Shown here one piece after another: positions 16,437 through 24,119 of a stretch of 64,000 nt of DNA (position 1 is the first letter of the stretch; each line of letters starts with the position of its first letter). A model generated the notes under the pieces. That model was not told the DNA's origin. It did no database searches and worked only from the letters and a program-made list of their open reading frames with translations. Where the stretch lies: positions 4,473,001 to 4,537,000 of the forward strand of contig NZ_CP062260.1 of assembly GCF_014863545.1 (NCBI RefSeq), given 5' to 3'. This DNA comes from Paenibacillus sp. JNUCC32. GTDB taxonomy: Bacteria > Bacillota > Bacilli > Paenibacillales > Paenibacillaceae. The translations under genes were made by a program, and so were the position numbers.

Positions 16437-17579
16437 ATGGCTGCACATAACGAGAACATTGAAGTGTATTGGTATTTAACCGCGCCGGATGGCCGCAGTC
16501 CTTGGTCAACGGAGGGTGCGCGCAAAATCGATTTGCCTTACCTGAGGCAGATTGCCTCGGCTGTCGACCAATTAGGGTTTACCGGCGCCTTGCTGGCAAC
16601 GGGCCCGCATGATACGTGGGTGCTTGGCTCCTCCCTGATTTCCAGTACGAACAACATGCGTTTTCTCATCGCTGTGCATCCACCGCTGATTTCCCCCGTG
16701 CTCGCCGCGAAAATGACGCAAACCTTCGATGATTTCTCCGGAGGTCGCGTCCTATTAAACATCGTGAACGGGAACACGGCGCAGATGCGCGCCTATGGAT
16801 CAACGCTTGGGCATGATGAACGTTATGCATACACGGATGAATGGATTCAGGTGTGGAAACAAGCGGTGGCCGGAGAAAGCCTGGATTTCCATGGCAAGTA
16901 TATTACCGCCGAAGGCAAAGCCTTGCAGCTCTCCTCCACGCAGAAGCCAACGCCGCCCCTGTGGTTCGGCGGATCGTCGCAAGCGGCCCACCTCGCGGCA
17001 GCCAAGCATATCGATACGTACCTGAGCTGGGGCGAAACGCCTCCGCAAGTTGCCGAGAAGATCCAAGATCTTCAGGCTTTAGCTGCCGAGCAAGGCCGTA
17101 CTATGCGGTATGGCATCCGGCTGTATCTGATCGTGCGCGATACGGATGAAGAAGCATGGCAAGAAGCGGATCGGCTGCTTAAGACGATGGATCCGCACAC
17201 CGTGGAGCATATGCAAACCATCCTTCGAAATAGCGATTCGGTGGGGCAGCAGCGCATGCTTCGCAATCACAACGGCCAAATTCCTAAAGACGCGAGGGAG
17301 CTCGAAATTTATCCGGATTTATGGGCCGGGATGAGTCTGGTACGACCAGGTCCGGGCACAACGATCGTAGGCAGTCCGGCAACCGTGCTGGCGCGCTTAA
17401 GAGAGTATCAGGATGCGGGCATTTCAACGTTTATTTTCTCCGGCGTTCCGCTGCTTGAAGAAGCTTACCGTGTAGGAGAATACATCCTGCCCCATCTACG
17501 CGTTAACCGTCAGGACGTGACCACACCGAAGCAAGAAGAACAGGAGAAGGTCTTCACGTGGGCTCATAACATCCACTAA
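16437..17579 (+). CDS. ssuD: SsuD-like FMNH2-dependent alkanesulfonate monooxygenase
   Basis: About 380 residues, bacterial luciferase-like (LLM) fold. Landmarks: VYWYLTAPDGRSPW, LDQLGFTGALLATGPHDTWV, FLIAVHPPLISPVLAAKMTQTFDDFSGGRVLLNIVNG, PLWFGGSSQAAHLAAAKHIDTYLSWGE and the C-terminal GSPATVLARLREYQDAG. SsuD family enzymes cleave the C-S bond of sulfonates using FMNH2 and O2, releasing sulfite. The ATG at 16437 with GGAGGAG upstream is preferred over an earlier in-frame codon (16422). No flavin reductase (SsuE) gene is in the window, so FMNH2 must come from elsewhere. Confidence 0.9.
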   Translation: MAAHNENIEVYWYLTAPDGRSPWSTEGARKIDLPYLRQIASAVDQLGFTGALLATGPHDTWVLGSSLISSTNNMRFLIAVHPPLISPVLAAKMTQTFDDFSGGRVLLNIVNGNTAQMRAYGSTLGHDERYAYTDEWIQVWKQAVAGESLDFHGKYITAEGKALQLSSTQKPTPPLWFGGSSQAAHLAAAKHIDTYLSWGETPPQVAEKIQDLQALAAEQGRTMRYGIRLYLIVRDTDEEAWQEADRLLKTMDPHTVEHMQTILRNSDSVGQQRMLRNHNGQIPKDARELEIYPDLWAGMSLVRPGPGTTIVGSPATVLARLREYQDAGISTFIFSGVPLLEEAYRVGEYILPHLRVNRQDVTTPKQEEQEKVFTWAHNIH

Positions 17580-17606
17580 ATGATCCGGCAAAAAGGGAAG
17601 TGTCCT

Positions 17607-18593
17607 ATGCGAAAAATAAGCTTACATCTACTATTAGTAATTCTGTTATTTACGTTATCGGCTTGCGGTAAAGCCGGCCAAGCGAAACAAGCCAGTGCCG
17701 AGAATGAAGCCGTCCCCGTTCGTCTTGGCATCCTGCGCAGTGCCCAGCCATTAAGTTTATCCGAGGAAGGCGGGCCCCTGTATAAAAGGCTTGAAGCAGC
17801 CGGAGCGAGCATTGAAAAAACCGGCGGTTTTGCCGCCATGTCCCCAGCGATCGAGGCGTTAAACGCCGGTTCGATCGACATCACGATCGGCTCGATTACG
17901 GCAGCCATCAGCGCACTTGTCGGAGGCTCTTCGGAATTTACGATTTTTACAAAGCAGCCTGGCGATCAAGAAAATCAAGGCATTGTAGCCAAACCGGAAG
18001 CCGGCATCAAGGGGCCTTCCGACCTCCGAGGCAAGAAAATCGCCGTCAACCGCGGCGGTACCGGCGAATACTTACTATATAAAGCACTGGAGAAAGGCGG
18101 ACTCGATGCAAGCGAAGTCGAGATCGTCTATCTTCCGCCAACGGAAGCGGGACCTGCCTTTGAAAGCGGGCAAGTCGATGCTTGGGCGACATGGGGTTCG
18201 TTCACGGCCGTGGCGCTCGTCGACTTCGGTGCAGAGCTGGTCATCTCCGCAGGCGACATCGAATCCGAGAACGATACGGTGTATATTGTGCGAAACGGCT
18301 TCCTGAAGGAGCATCCTGAGCTCGTCCATGAAGTGTTCGAAGGCTTGAATGAAGAGTCCGCCCTTCTATCCGACGACGCCGATCACACCGTCCAATTAAT
18401 TCAGGACATCCAAGGCGTCTCCGAACCTGTGGCTCGTCAGCAGCTGGAAGGCTCTTTATACCCATTTGACCCGATTGATGACACCGTTCGCCAACATTGG
18501 CAAGCAGTCGCCGATTATATGTTTGAGAAAGGGATTATTCCAAATGAAGTGGATGTCCTATCCAATACGGTGGATGTAAGGACGTTGAAGTGA
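17607..18593 (+). CDS. ssuA: Sulfonate ABC transporter substrate-binding lipoprotein, SsuA-type
   Basis: About 328 residues. Lipobox LSAC puts the lipidated Cys near residue 20 when starting at ATG 17607, which has AAAAGGGAAG 6 nt upstream; the first in-frame ATG (17580) touches the previous stop codon and is less likely. NMT1-like body: LGILRSAQPLSLSEEGG, ALNAGSIDITIGSITAAISAL, DLRGKKIAVNRGGTGEYLL, and GQVDAWATWGSFTAVALVD. It captures organosulfur compounds outside the membrane for the SsuBC-type transporter encoded at the start of the operon. A terminator follows. Confidence 0.9.
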   Translation: MRKISLHLLLVILLFTLSACGKAGQAKQASAENEAVPVRLGILRSAQPLSLSEEGGPLYKRLEAAGASIEKTGGFAAMSPAIEALNAGSIDITIGSITAAISALVGGSSEFTIFTKQPGDQENQGIVAKPEAGIKGPSDLRGKKIAVNRGGTGEYLLYKALEKGGLDASEVEIVYLPPTEAGPAFESGQVDAWATWGSFTAVALVDFGAELVISAGDIESENDTVYIVRNGFLKEHPELVHEVFEGLNEESALLSDDADHTVQLIQDIQGVSEPVARQQLEGSLYPFDPIDDTVRQHWQAVADYMFEKGIIPNEVDVLSNTVDVRTLK

Positions 18594-18669
18594 AGCCGCT
18601 TGAGGAAGCTTAGTGGAGCGGTGAGCATCAGGCATTGTTCGGTAAAAATTCCAATATGCAACTCTTCGA

Positions 18670-18708
18670 GGGCACGAGGTCTGCTTAGGACTTGGTGTCC
18701 TTTTTTTG
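18670..18708 (+). terminator. Terminator of the organosulfur operon
   Basis: Imperfect stem GGGCACGAGGTC (18670-18681) / GGACTTGGTGTCC (18688-18700) followed by TTTTTTT. Confidence 0.7.
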
Positions 18709-18815
18709 CTTAAACGATTGACCTAGCATTGAACCACAAAAGAAGTAGGTCGCCCGTAATCGGATAACGCCCCCTATCTACACGCTACGTTGTTCCATCT
18801 TAGTTGTCATTTAAA

Positions 18816-19325
18816 TTATTTAAATTTTGTTAACTCTTCATAGTTCGTAATTTTAAGTTTGATTTTCCCTTCTTGATGAATGTTATTTTGATAATAAATT
18901 TCTGTAATCAGCTCAGAAATCTTTCTTGAATCTTGGACCATTTGATTGAATACTTCCTGATCAGCTTCAGTTATTTCCTCTGTTTCATTATAGTTAGAAG
19001 ATATTGCGCTAATTTTTGTATTCATTTTATTTGCAATAGGAACTAATAACTCTGTCGATACTCCCGAATCTATAACTTTAGAATAGCCCTCTACACGATA
19101 TAGCCGATTATTTATCTCCTGAATGCTTTTACCATCCAAATCTTGAAAGTTGCCAAGATTATGATAAAAATTCCAGACTTCAAATACGGAATTACCTATT
19201 ATAGATTCCAGTTTCATTTTTAAATCTCTATCGTTTTTGATGTTTTGATTAATCAAAAGTATAGAAAAGATAATCAATGTTATTACAGAGAAAGAAATCA
19301 GAATATTCTTAGTTCTTTTTCTCAA
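18816..19325 (-). CDS. Membrane-anchored hypothetical protein of the toxin locus
   Basis: 169 residues. One N-terminal TM segment (about residues 8-26, after MRKRTKN) with the rest outside or inside as a helical, charged domain (RKISELITEIYYQNNIH). No known family. Third gene of the unit toxin (20880) - small acidic protein (19701) - this gene, all on the minus strand. Could be an accessory immunity or export helper protein. AT-rich like its neighbour. The previous gene ends 34 nt upstream. Confidence 0.65.
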   Translation of the reverse strand: MRKRTKNILISFSVITLIIFSILLINQNIKNDRDLKMKLESIIGNSVFEVWNFYHNLGNFQDLDGKSIQEINNRLYRVEGYSKVIDSGVSTELLVPIANKMNTKISAISSNYNETEEITEADQEVFNQMVQDSRKISELITEIYYQNNIHQEGKIKLKITNYEELTKFK

Positions 19326-19359
19326 TCCGCTTGCCCCCTTTCGCCTTCCCGAATACTAA

Positions 19360-19701
19360 TTATAAATTTCCCCTTTCCCATACTTTCTTTCCGTCGATTA
19401 AATTTACTGAACTTGGTGGATCTTCATAGAGAGAAATCTCAACCAATGAACTTTTTCCTTCTTTCAACCAATTATATACACTACCCTCGTTAATAGAAGG
19501 ATAGGATAAAATTTGATTTACTTGAAATGCAGTTGCATAATATTCTGCGTACTCGGGATCATCATCATCTAATCCATTATCTGTCTCAAAAAATGTGTCT
19601 GTTTTGCCTACAATTCTTAATCCACTGTCCCACTCTAATATGATTTCTACACCTTCATACTCTCTTAATGTTTTAAATAAAGAATCTGCTTCCATAGACA
19701 T
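19360..19701 (-). CDS. Candidate immunity protein for the Ntox50-type toxin
   Basis: 113 residues, very acidic (for example [14 protein letters not shown]), cytosolic, no TM segment. It begins 15 nt after the toxin stop codon on the same strand, the usual place of the immunity gene in polymorphic toxin loci. The acidic surface would suit a protein that blocks a basic RNase toxin. No family name is recognised. Start supported by AAGAGGATG on the minus strand upstream of the ATG. Confidence 0.7.
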   Translation of the reverse strand: MSMEADSLFKTLREYEGVEIILEWDSGLRIVGKTDTFFETDNGLDDDDPEYAEYYATAFQVNQILSYPSINEGSVYNWLKEGKSSLVEISLYEDPPSSVNLIDGKKVWERGNL

Positions 19702-19716
19702 CCTCTTTCTTATTTT

Positions 19717-20880
19717 TTATTCTGATGGTTTAGCTGGTACTATATGAGCACCATCTTTTCCATAGTGTATCATCCCTCTATGAGTCTCTACATATTGTCC
19801 TGTAACAGGGTCATAGTATTTACCTATTGGTTTACCAAAGTCCACTCTCTCTTTATTTTTGGTGACAGTGGTTCCTTTCCCTGCAAACTTATCAAGCAAT
19901 TCTTGTGCGGTTTTATTATCGCCATAGAAAATGCTCTTATTTTGTCCATTTGCTATTTCTTGTTTGTAATTTGGAGTATTAGGAATATGTTTTTCTTGAG
20001 CACCTGGCTTTACTTTAACTGGGAATCCATTAACTTCTCTATAGGGTCCGATAGGTACTGAATTCTTCCCATAAGAAGGTCCACCATTTCCGCCACCAAG
20101 ATCATCATGCTTATTATTCAGTGGGCCTCTACCCCTAATTCCAGCACGGTTGAGAATAGCGCCTCCAAGGATCATAGCCGACTGTTGACCCAAGTAATTG
20201 GACCAGCCGCCTGCTGAATCGACTTCTTTCATTGTGTCTGCCACGATTTTTTCACGATATTCGTTACTAAAAACCATTCGGCCGGCCCATATCCCCGTGT
20301 CCCAAATATCCTCGACCGTCCCGATGGTTGCATTATAGAGCATCTCTTTCCCGGTTCCAAGCGGATCTTCGTACAAGGATATCGCCGTATCCTTTAACGA
20401 GTTCCCTAACTGGGCGGCCCCGATCTTTACGCCCTCCCATAGTTCCCCTGCTTCTTGCTTCACGGTGTCCCATGCCTTCCCGGCTTCCTGCTGCACCGAA
20501 TTCCAGGCTTCCTCCGCTTTTCTCCCGGCATCCTCTACGGCACTATGGCCTGCGGGTCCCCTCATCATAGGGAATGTTCCCAGCACATGCCCAGCAACTT
20601 GAATCGGTTGTCCCCGCTCATCTGCTGACTTAAATCGTTGGGCAATCCCTCTCAGCTCAAGGCTTGTCCGCTGGATATGCTCCGTGGTCAGTGTCATCTC
20701 TCGATGCGCCTGCTGAAAATCCACATAAAAACGGGATCTCGTCGTACCTTCCCAGGCAGACTCCAGCATATGGATGTTCTGGTTCAGCATGTCTATCATC
20801 GCTTCCAGCTGTTCATGCGCCCTGGAGCATTGATGTGCAACGTGCAGCAACATCTCCGGTGTGACCAAAATTCTACTCAT
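19717..20880 (-). CDS. LXG/WXG-type polymorphic toxin with Ntox50-type C-terminal domain
   Basis: About 387 residues from ATG 20880 (GGAGAGG upstream; the frame from 20928 is longer but has no ribosome site). Residues 1-90 form a WXG100-like hairpin with SAWEGTTRSRF. The middle has a helical spacer (EEAWNSVQQEAGKAWDTVKQ) and the same linker as the first toxin (EDPLGTGKEMLYNATIGT). The last ~85 residues match the Ntox50 plan: KPGAQEKHIPNTPNYKQE, SIFYGDNKTAQELLDKF, then ETHRGMIHYGKDGAHIVPAKP. Ntox50 is a predicted RNase-type toxin tip. Expected export: type VII secretion. Immunity candidate follows 15 nt downstream. Confidence 0.88.
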   Translation of the reverse strand: MSRILVTPEMLLHVAHQCSRAHEQLEAMIDMLNQNIHMLESAWEGTTRSRFYVDFQQAHREMTLTTEHIQRTSLELRGIAQRFKSADERGQPIQVAGHVLGTFPMMRGPAGHSAVEDAGRKAEEAWNSVQQEAGKAWDTVKQEAGELWEGVKIGAAQLGNSLKDTAISLYEDPLGTGKEMLYNATIGTVEDIWDTGIWAGRMVFSNEYREKIVADTMKEVDSAGGWSNYLGQQSAMILGGAILNRAGIRGRGPLNNKHDDLGGGNGGPSYGKNSVPIGPYREVNGFPVKVKPGAQEKHIPNTPNYKQEIANGQNKSIFYGDNKTAQELLDKFAGKGTTVTKNKERVDFGKPIGKYYDPVTGQYVETHRGMIHYGKDGAHIVPAKPSE

Positions 20881-21201
20881 AACAACCTCTCCATCTTGCT
20901 TTCGGGATTGAACCCGATCTCCGATCATAGTTAACTTAAATATTTTACTCTACTTGAATTATATGGAAAAGGTTCTCGAGGCCTTGCTATGTCACTTAAA
21001 ACTAGGATCTTTTTCTCAGTAGATACAGGACTTTATTACGAGCGGAATTCCCAATAACATGACCATTATTAGAGGAGTTCTAGGATGAAGGGAGTCACGG
21101 AACATGACATACTGTAAAAAAAGGGTGGGAATAGATGGATTAATTTATCCTTTATTATTCTCGCCCTGCTTGCTTGCACTGAATATCTGTTTAGAAAAGA
21201 A

Positions 21202-21556
21202 TTATTTGTACTTGTCCTTAGGTATCAATGGAACACCGCAAATACTACTGTATTCCTACCGACGATGATCGGTGAATCCCTTTCAACCAATTCCTTAAAG
21301 TTTACACCCTTATAACCATACTCATGTAATAATGACTTGGTAACCTTTTCCCCCAATGTTACAACAACTTTAGGTTGAATAATCCCCTCAATGAGAGGTT
21401 TAAGAAATAAGGACACGCAATTACGAAACCACGATCCTCTCACTTTACCAGCTAGCCCACCTTCTGTTTTCACACACAAGATAGCGTTGGAAAAAATAAA
21501 TCGTCATGTTTGTTTTTAGCGTTACTTTCATTAATATCCACACCAGCAATATTTAA
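21202..21556 (-). pseudogene. Broken uracil-DNA glycosylase family gene
   Basis: Central frame (to 21225) reads CVKTEGGLAGKVRGSWFRNC and PKVVVTLGEKVTKSLL, typical of family 4/5-type uracil-DNA glycosylases. The preceding part in another frame reads IAGVDINESNAKNKHDDLFF (to 21556), joined by a missing T in a T-run. The end (CGVPLIPKDKYK, stop at 21202) is in yet another frame. The N-terminal Fe-S half is missing. So a truncated gene with at least two frame changes, not expressed as an enzyme. Confidence 0.75.
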
Positions 21557-21649
21557 CTATCATGGACAATCCATCTGTAAAATCCATTCCCTAACGTTTT
21601 ACTAAACAAATATAAACAAGCAAATAGTAAATTAAAAACAGTAAAAGCC

Positions 21650-21770
21650 CAGTGTATCCCCATTCATCTCGTCCCATGTCTCGAAAGCTGAAATCCAGAT
21701 TTCATCCACCTGTTCGTCTAGAAACTGCATCGTTTCCCAATTAGGCTACTTATCACCGCCTGTTAATAGA
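21650..21770 (-). pseudogene. Relic copy of the start of the 58480-58920 lipoprotein gene
   Basis: On the minus strand one frame reads MQFLDEQVDEIWISAFETWD followed by EMNGDTL. The intact gene at 58480-58920 reads MQLLDEKVAEIRISTFETWD followed by EMNGDTL. A stop codon lies just upstream, and similarity ends abruptly at about 21650. Nucleotide identity is obvious over about 120 bases. Confidence 0.85.
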
Positions 21771-21976
21771 TTAGAGTCATATAGAGCAGCAGATCGTAAA
21801 AAAGTGCTGCATTAAACCTTCTTTCCTATCCTTCAAAGTTACGTGTAGCAACACTAACAGAAGCAGTTCTACATCAAGTCCCAATAAAGTTATTGACCAA
21901 TGGTGTATTTATGCATTAAATTACTTATATACGTCATTTTCCTGAATATGGAATATGAATCTGGAGGGGGATATCT
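21771..21976. other. Non-coding stretch before the TPR regulator
   Basis: AT-rich, no open frame or hairpin that I can support. It should hold the promoter of the regulator gene. Confidence 0.4.
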
Positions 21977-23380
21977 TTGTTACCGACAGACACAACGATA
22001 AGTACGGAACTATTACGATACCTGAAGAAGGAAAACCTCAGCATTTCCGCGTTTGCAAATAAATCAAGGATTAATTCAGGAACACTGAGCCGATTCATCA
22101 AAGGGCAACAGCCCCTTTCCGTCTCCAACCTTGATTTAGTTACTGAAGCTATGAATTTGGAAGAGGGATATTTTTATTCCTTATATGCGTATGAATGCAT
22201 GATTCAGTCATCCCCTAATTGGAGACGACTTGGCCCATTTATCATGCGCTGTGCCGAACTAGATAAACTCAAATGCTTAGATCAGCTTGTTGGAATGATG
22301 ATGGATAATTTAACGTATTCTTCTTTGCTCTTTGATACCGCAGAAGCACTATACCATAAGGGAAATCGAGAAGCGGCCCTGATCATTTACAAAAAGGTTG
22401 CCGAAAGTGAAAAATACCAACATGCCGAGCGATTGGGTATGTGTCAATACAGAATATTTACTTGCTCCTTGAACTCGGATCAGGAACATAACCTGGACTG
22501 CACAATACAGTTTGAAAACTATGTCAAACGGCTCCCTGATGCAGTGCAATTAGATGCACTAAAAGATTTAGCTAACACGTTATTATCTTTACGTAAATGG
22601 AATAAAGCGAAATACTATATTCAGGAGATGGGACGTATCTCCAGAGTACTATATACTCAAAAACATAAACAAGCCAGACCTAGCAGTAGACTTAAACGAC
22701 CAGCCAAGCCTTTGTTCGGCTATATTTTGTACTCTGATTTGCTGTTAGGTTCGATAGCAGCTGAAAACGATGACTATGATCAAGCACTTTATTATGTATC
22801 CTGTTACGAGGATCAAAGCTGGGTTAAAGAATCAGATGAAGCTGCCGAAATAACCAAAGAACAATTTCGGGAATGGGCAAAAGGCAACCGTTATTTATAT
22901 GAACTAATGAAAGGTAATACAGATGTGCTAGAACCGTATATCAATTATCTCTCCTCCCGTGAAAACGAAATATTAAAGGCTTTATTTAAAATCATTCAGG
23001 CAGCTAATATGTATCACTTTGAAATCGATCAATATCTTGATAGATTCGAAAAATTGATCTTAAACCATCTCAAAAGCGGGGGAGGAGTCGGAAGTTATAC
23101 AGAATATATAATAGATGACCGTTTTGCCAATTTTCTTACCGATCTCGGAAAGTATTACATATGGAAGGATAACATTCAAAAAGGATCGAAATATATATTG
23201 GAGAGTTTGGAAATCTCATATAAAATTAATAGTACAGCTAACATCGTGAGATGCTGCACGACGATTGAGCATATCCGACATAAGTTAAGTTATTCAGATC
23301 TCCAAAAATACGCCGCCATAATGAAGGAGGTTTATTATCAAAATGAAAAAAAAGTTAGTGGTGTTTTCACTCATCCTTAG
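21977..23380 (+). CDS. HTH/TPR peptide-sensing regulator (RRNPP, AimR-like/Alo receptor)
   Basis: 467 residues. Start is TTG with GGAGGGGG 6 nt upstream. Residues 8-60 form an XRE-like HTH (LSISAFANKSRINSGTLSRFIKGQQPLSV), followed by EEGYFYSLYAYECM, a signature shared by AimR-like receptors. Residues 70-460 are helical TPR-type repeats (for example FDTAEALYHKGNREAALIIYKKVAESEKYQHAERLGMCQYRIF). Such proteins bind a short imported peptide through the TPR part and change gene expression. The overlapping short secreted-peptide gene at its 3' end, in another frame, is the expected ligand gene. Likely control targets are local but not shown. Confidence 0.88.
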   Translation: MLPTDTTISTELLRYLKKENLSISAFANKSRINSGTLSRFIKGQQPLSVSNLDLVTEAMNLEEGYFYSLYAYECMIQSSPNWRRLGPFIMRCAELDKLKCLDQLVGMMMDNLTYSSLLFDTAEALYHKGNREAALIIYKKVAESEKYQHAERLGMCQYRIFTCSLNSDQEHNLDCTIQFENYVKRLPDAVQLDALKDLANTLLSLRKWNKAKYYIQEMGRISRVLYTQKHKQARPSSRLKRPAKPLFGYILYSDLLLGSIAAENDDYDQALYYVSCYEDQSWVKESDEAAEITKEQFREWAKGNRYLYELMKGNTDVLEPYINYLSSRENEILKALFKIIQAANMYHFEIDQYLDRFEKLILNHLKSGGGVGSYTEYIIDDRFANFLTDLGKYYIWKDNIQKGSKYILESLEISYKINSTANIVRCCTTIEHIRHKLSYSDLQKYAAIMKEVYYQNEKKVSGVFTHP

Positions 23381-23492
23381 CTTCACTGGAACTTTGGTAT
23401 TACCAGGTAGCCTAAATATAACCGATCCATCAAAGCCTATTCCTACCATCCCGATGTCTACCACAAACAGCCATGGTGAGGGTGGCTGGTGA
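23343..23492 (+). CDS. Secreted signalling pro-peptide, AloP/Phr-like
   Basis: 49 residues, missed by length-limited gene finding. Hydrophobic export segment MKKKLVVFSLILSFTGTLVL, a polar spacer with several prolines, and the tail TNSHGEGGW. The gene starts 38 nt inside the 3' end of the receptor gene, in a different frame, with AAGGAGG 12 nt upstream, as in rap-phr and aimR-aimP pairs. The expected mature signal is a C-terminal 5-9-mer, for example around SHGEGG. From memory, Paenibacillus polymyxa Alo systems include a mature peptide of the SHGRGG kind, which this resembles. After export and cleavage it would be re-imported by Opp and bound by the TPR receptor. Confidence 0.75.
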   Translation: MKKKLVVFSLILSFTGTLVLPGSLNITDPSKPIPTIPMSTTNSHGEGGW

Positions 23493-23612
23493 TTAGTTAA
23501 AAGTGCTCGCTTACTCACCGCCTTCGGCAAAGTGACTCGCACGGAATAGCTCATACAAGATGACCTAAGCAATCAATTCCCGTGATCGACCGATTGAATA
23601 TAAGTGATGATG

Positions 23613-23656
23613 AAGAGCCGAGGCTAATGATTTTTGTCTAGCCTTGGCTCTCTATG
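23613..23656. terminator. Hairpin after the peptide gene
   Basis: 13-bp stem AGAGCCGAGGCTA / TAGCCTTGGCTCT with one wobble pair and a T-rich loop. No strong T-run follows, so terminator function is tentative. It separates the peptide gene (+) from the convergent gene ending at 23714 (-). Confidence 0.45.
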
Positions 23657-23713
23657 TTAAGTCGTTAGATGGAGGTATCAATACCTCACGAACTCCTAGA
23701 TGAATATACCCTA

Positions 23714-24025
23714 CTATTCTTCATCTATTTGAAAATGGTGAGTGAGACGTTCAATAGTAAACTGGTTTCTCAATTTACATGCTGAGTTCTGATTTGCGAA
23801 CATCCCTTTTTCCCAGATAGCTTCATGCTTCAGAAGCGTCTTAATCCAATCCACGCGCACCACGTACTCGCAGAGATCAGGATCATCGACATCCTTAACC
23901 ATGTTGACATGCAAGCCCGCTTCGAGAAGCGGTATATTCTTCCCATCAACCACCACCTGAAAATCCTTAATAGGCACCACTTCATCTGCGACAATATCCA
24001 CGCCGACATCACCTACATTTATCAT
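23714..24025 (-). CDS. Hypothetical protein with a restriction-associated C-terminal module
   Basis: 103 residues, acidic N-terminus, no TM segment. The second half (EYVVRVDWIKTLLKHEAIWEKG followed by MFANQNSACKLRNQFTIERL) resembles a short module with a G-x-F-x-N-Q-N motif that I associate from memory with larger restriction-type proteins. Here it stands alone, so it may be a small stand-alone protein or the remains of one. It lies 94 nt downstream of the helicase gene 24120-25529 on the same strand and marks the left end of the defence island. Function unknown. Confidence 0.6.
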   Translation of the reverse strand: MINVGDVGVDIVADEVVPIKDFQVVVDGKNIPLLEAGLHVNMVKDVDDPDLCEYVVRVDWIKTLLKHEAIWEKGMFANQNSACKLRNQFTIERLTHHFQIDEE

Positions 24026-24119
24026 TATCTTTAGTTTCTCTTAGTGTTTAGTAAAATCTATAATTATCCTACCAAAACAAAAAATATCCCAACCACTAAC
24101 TTTGCAGGGGTATAAAATG

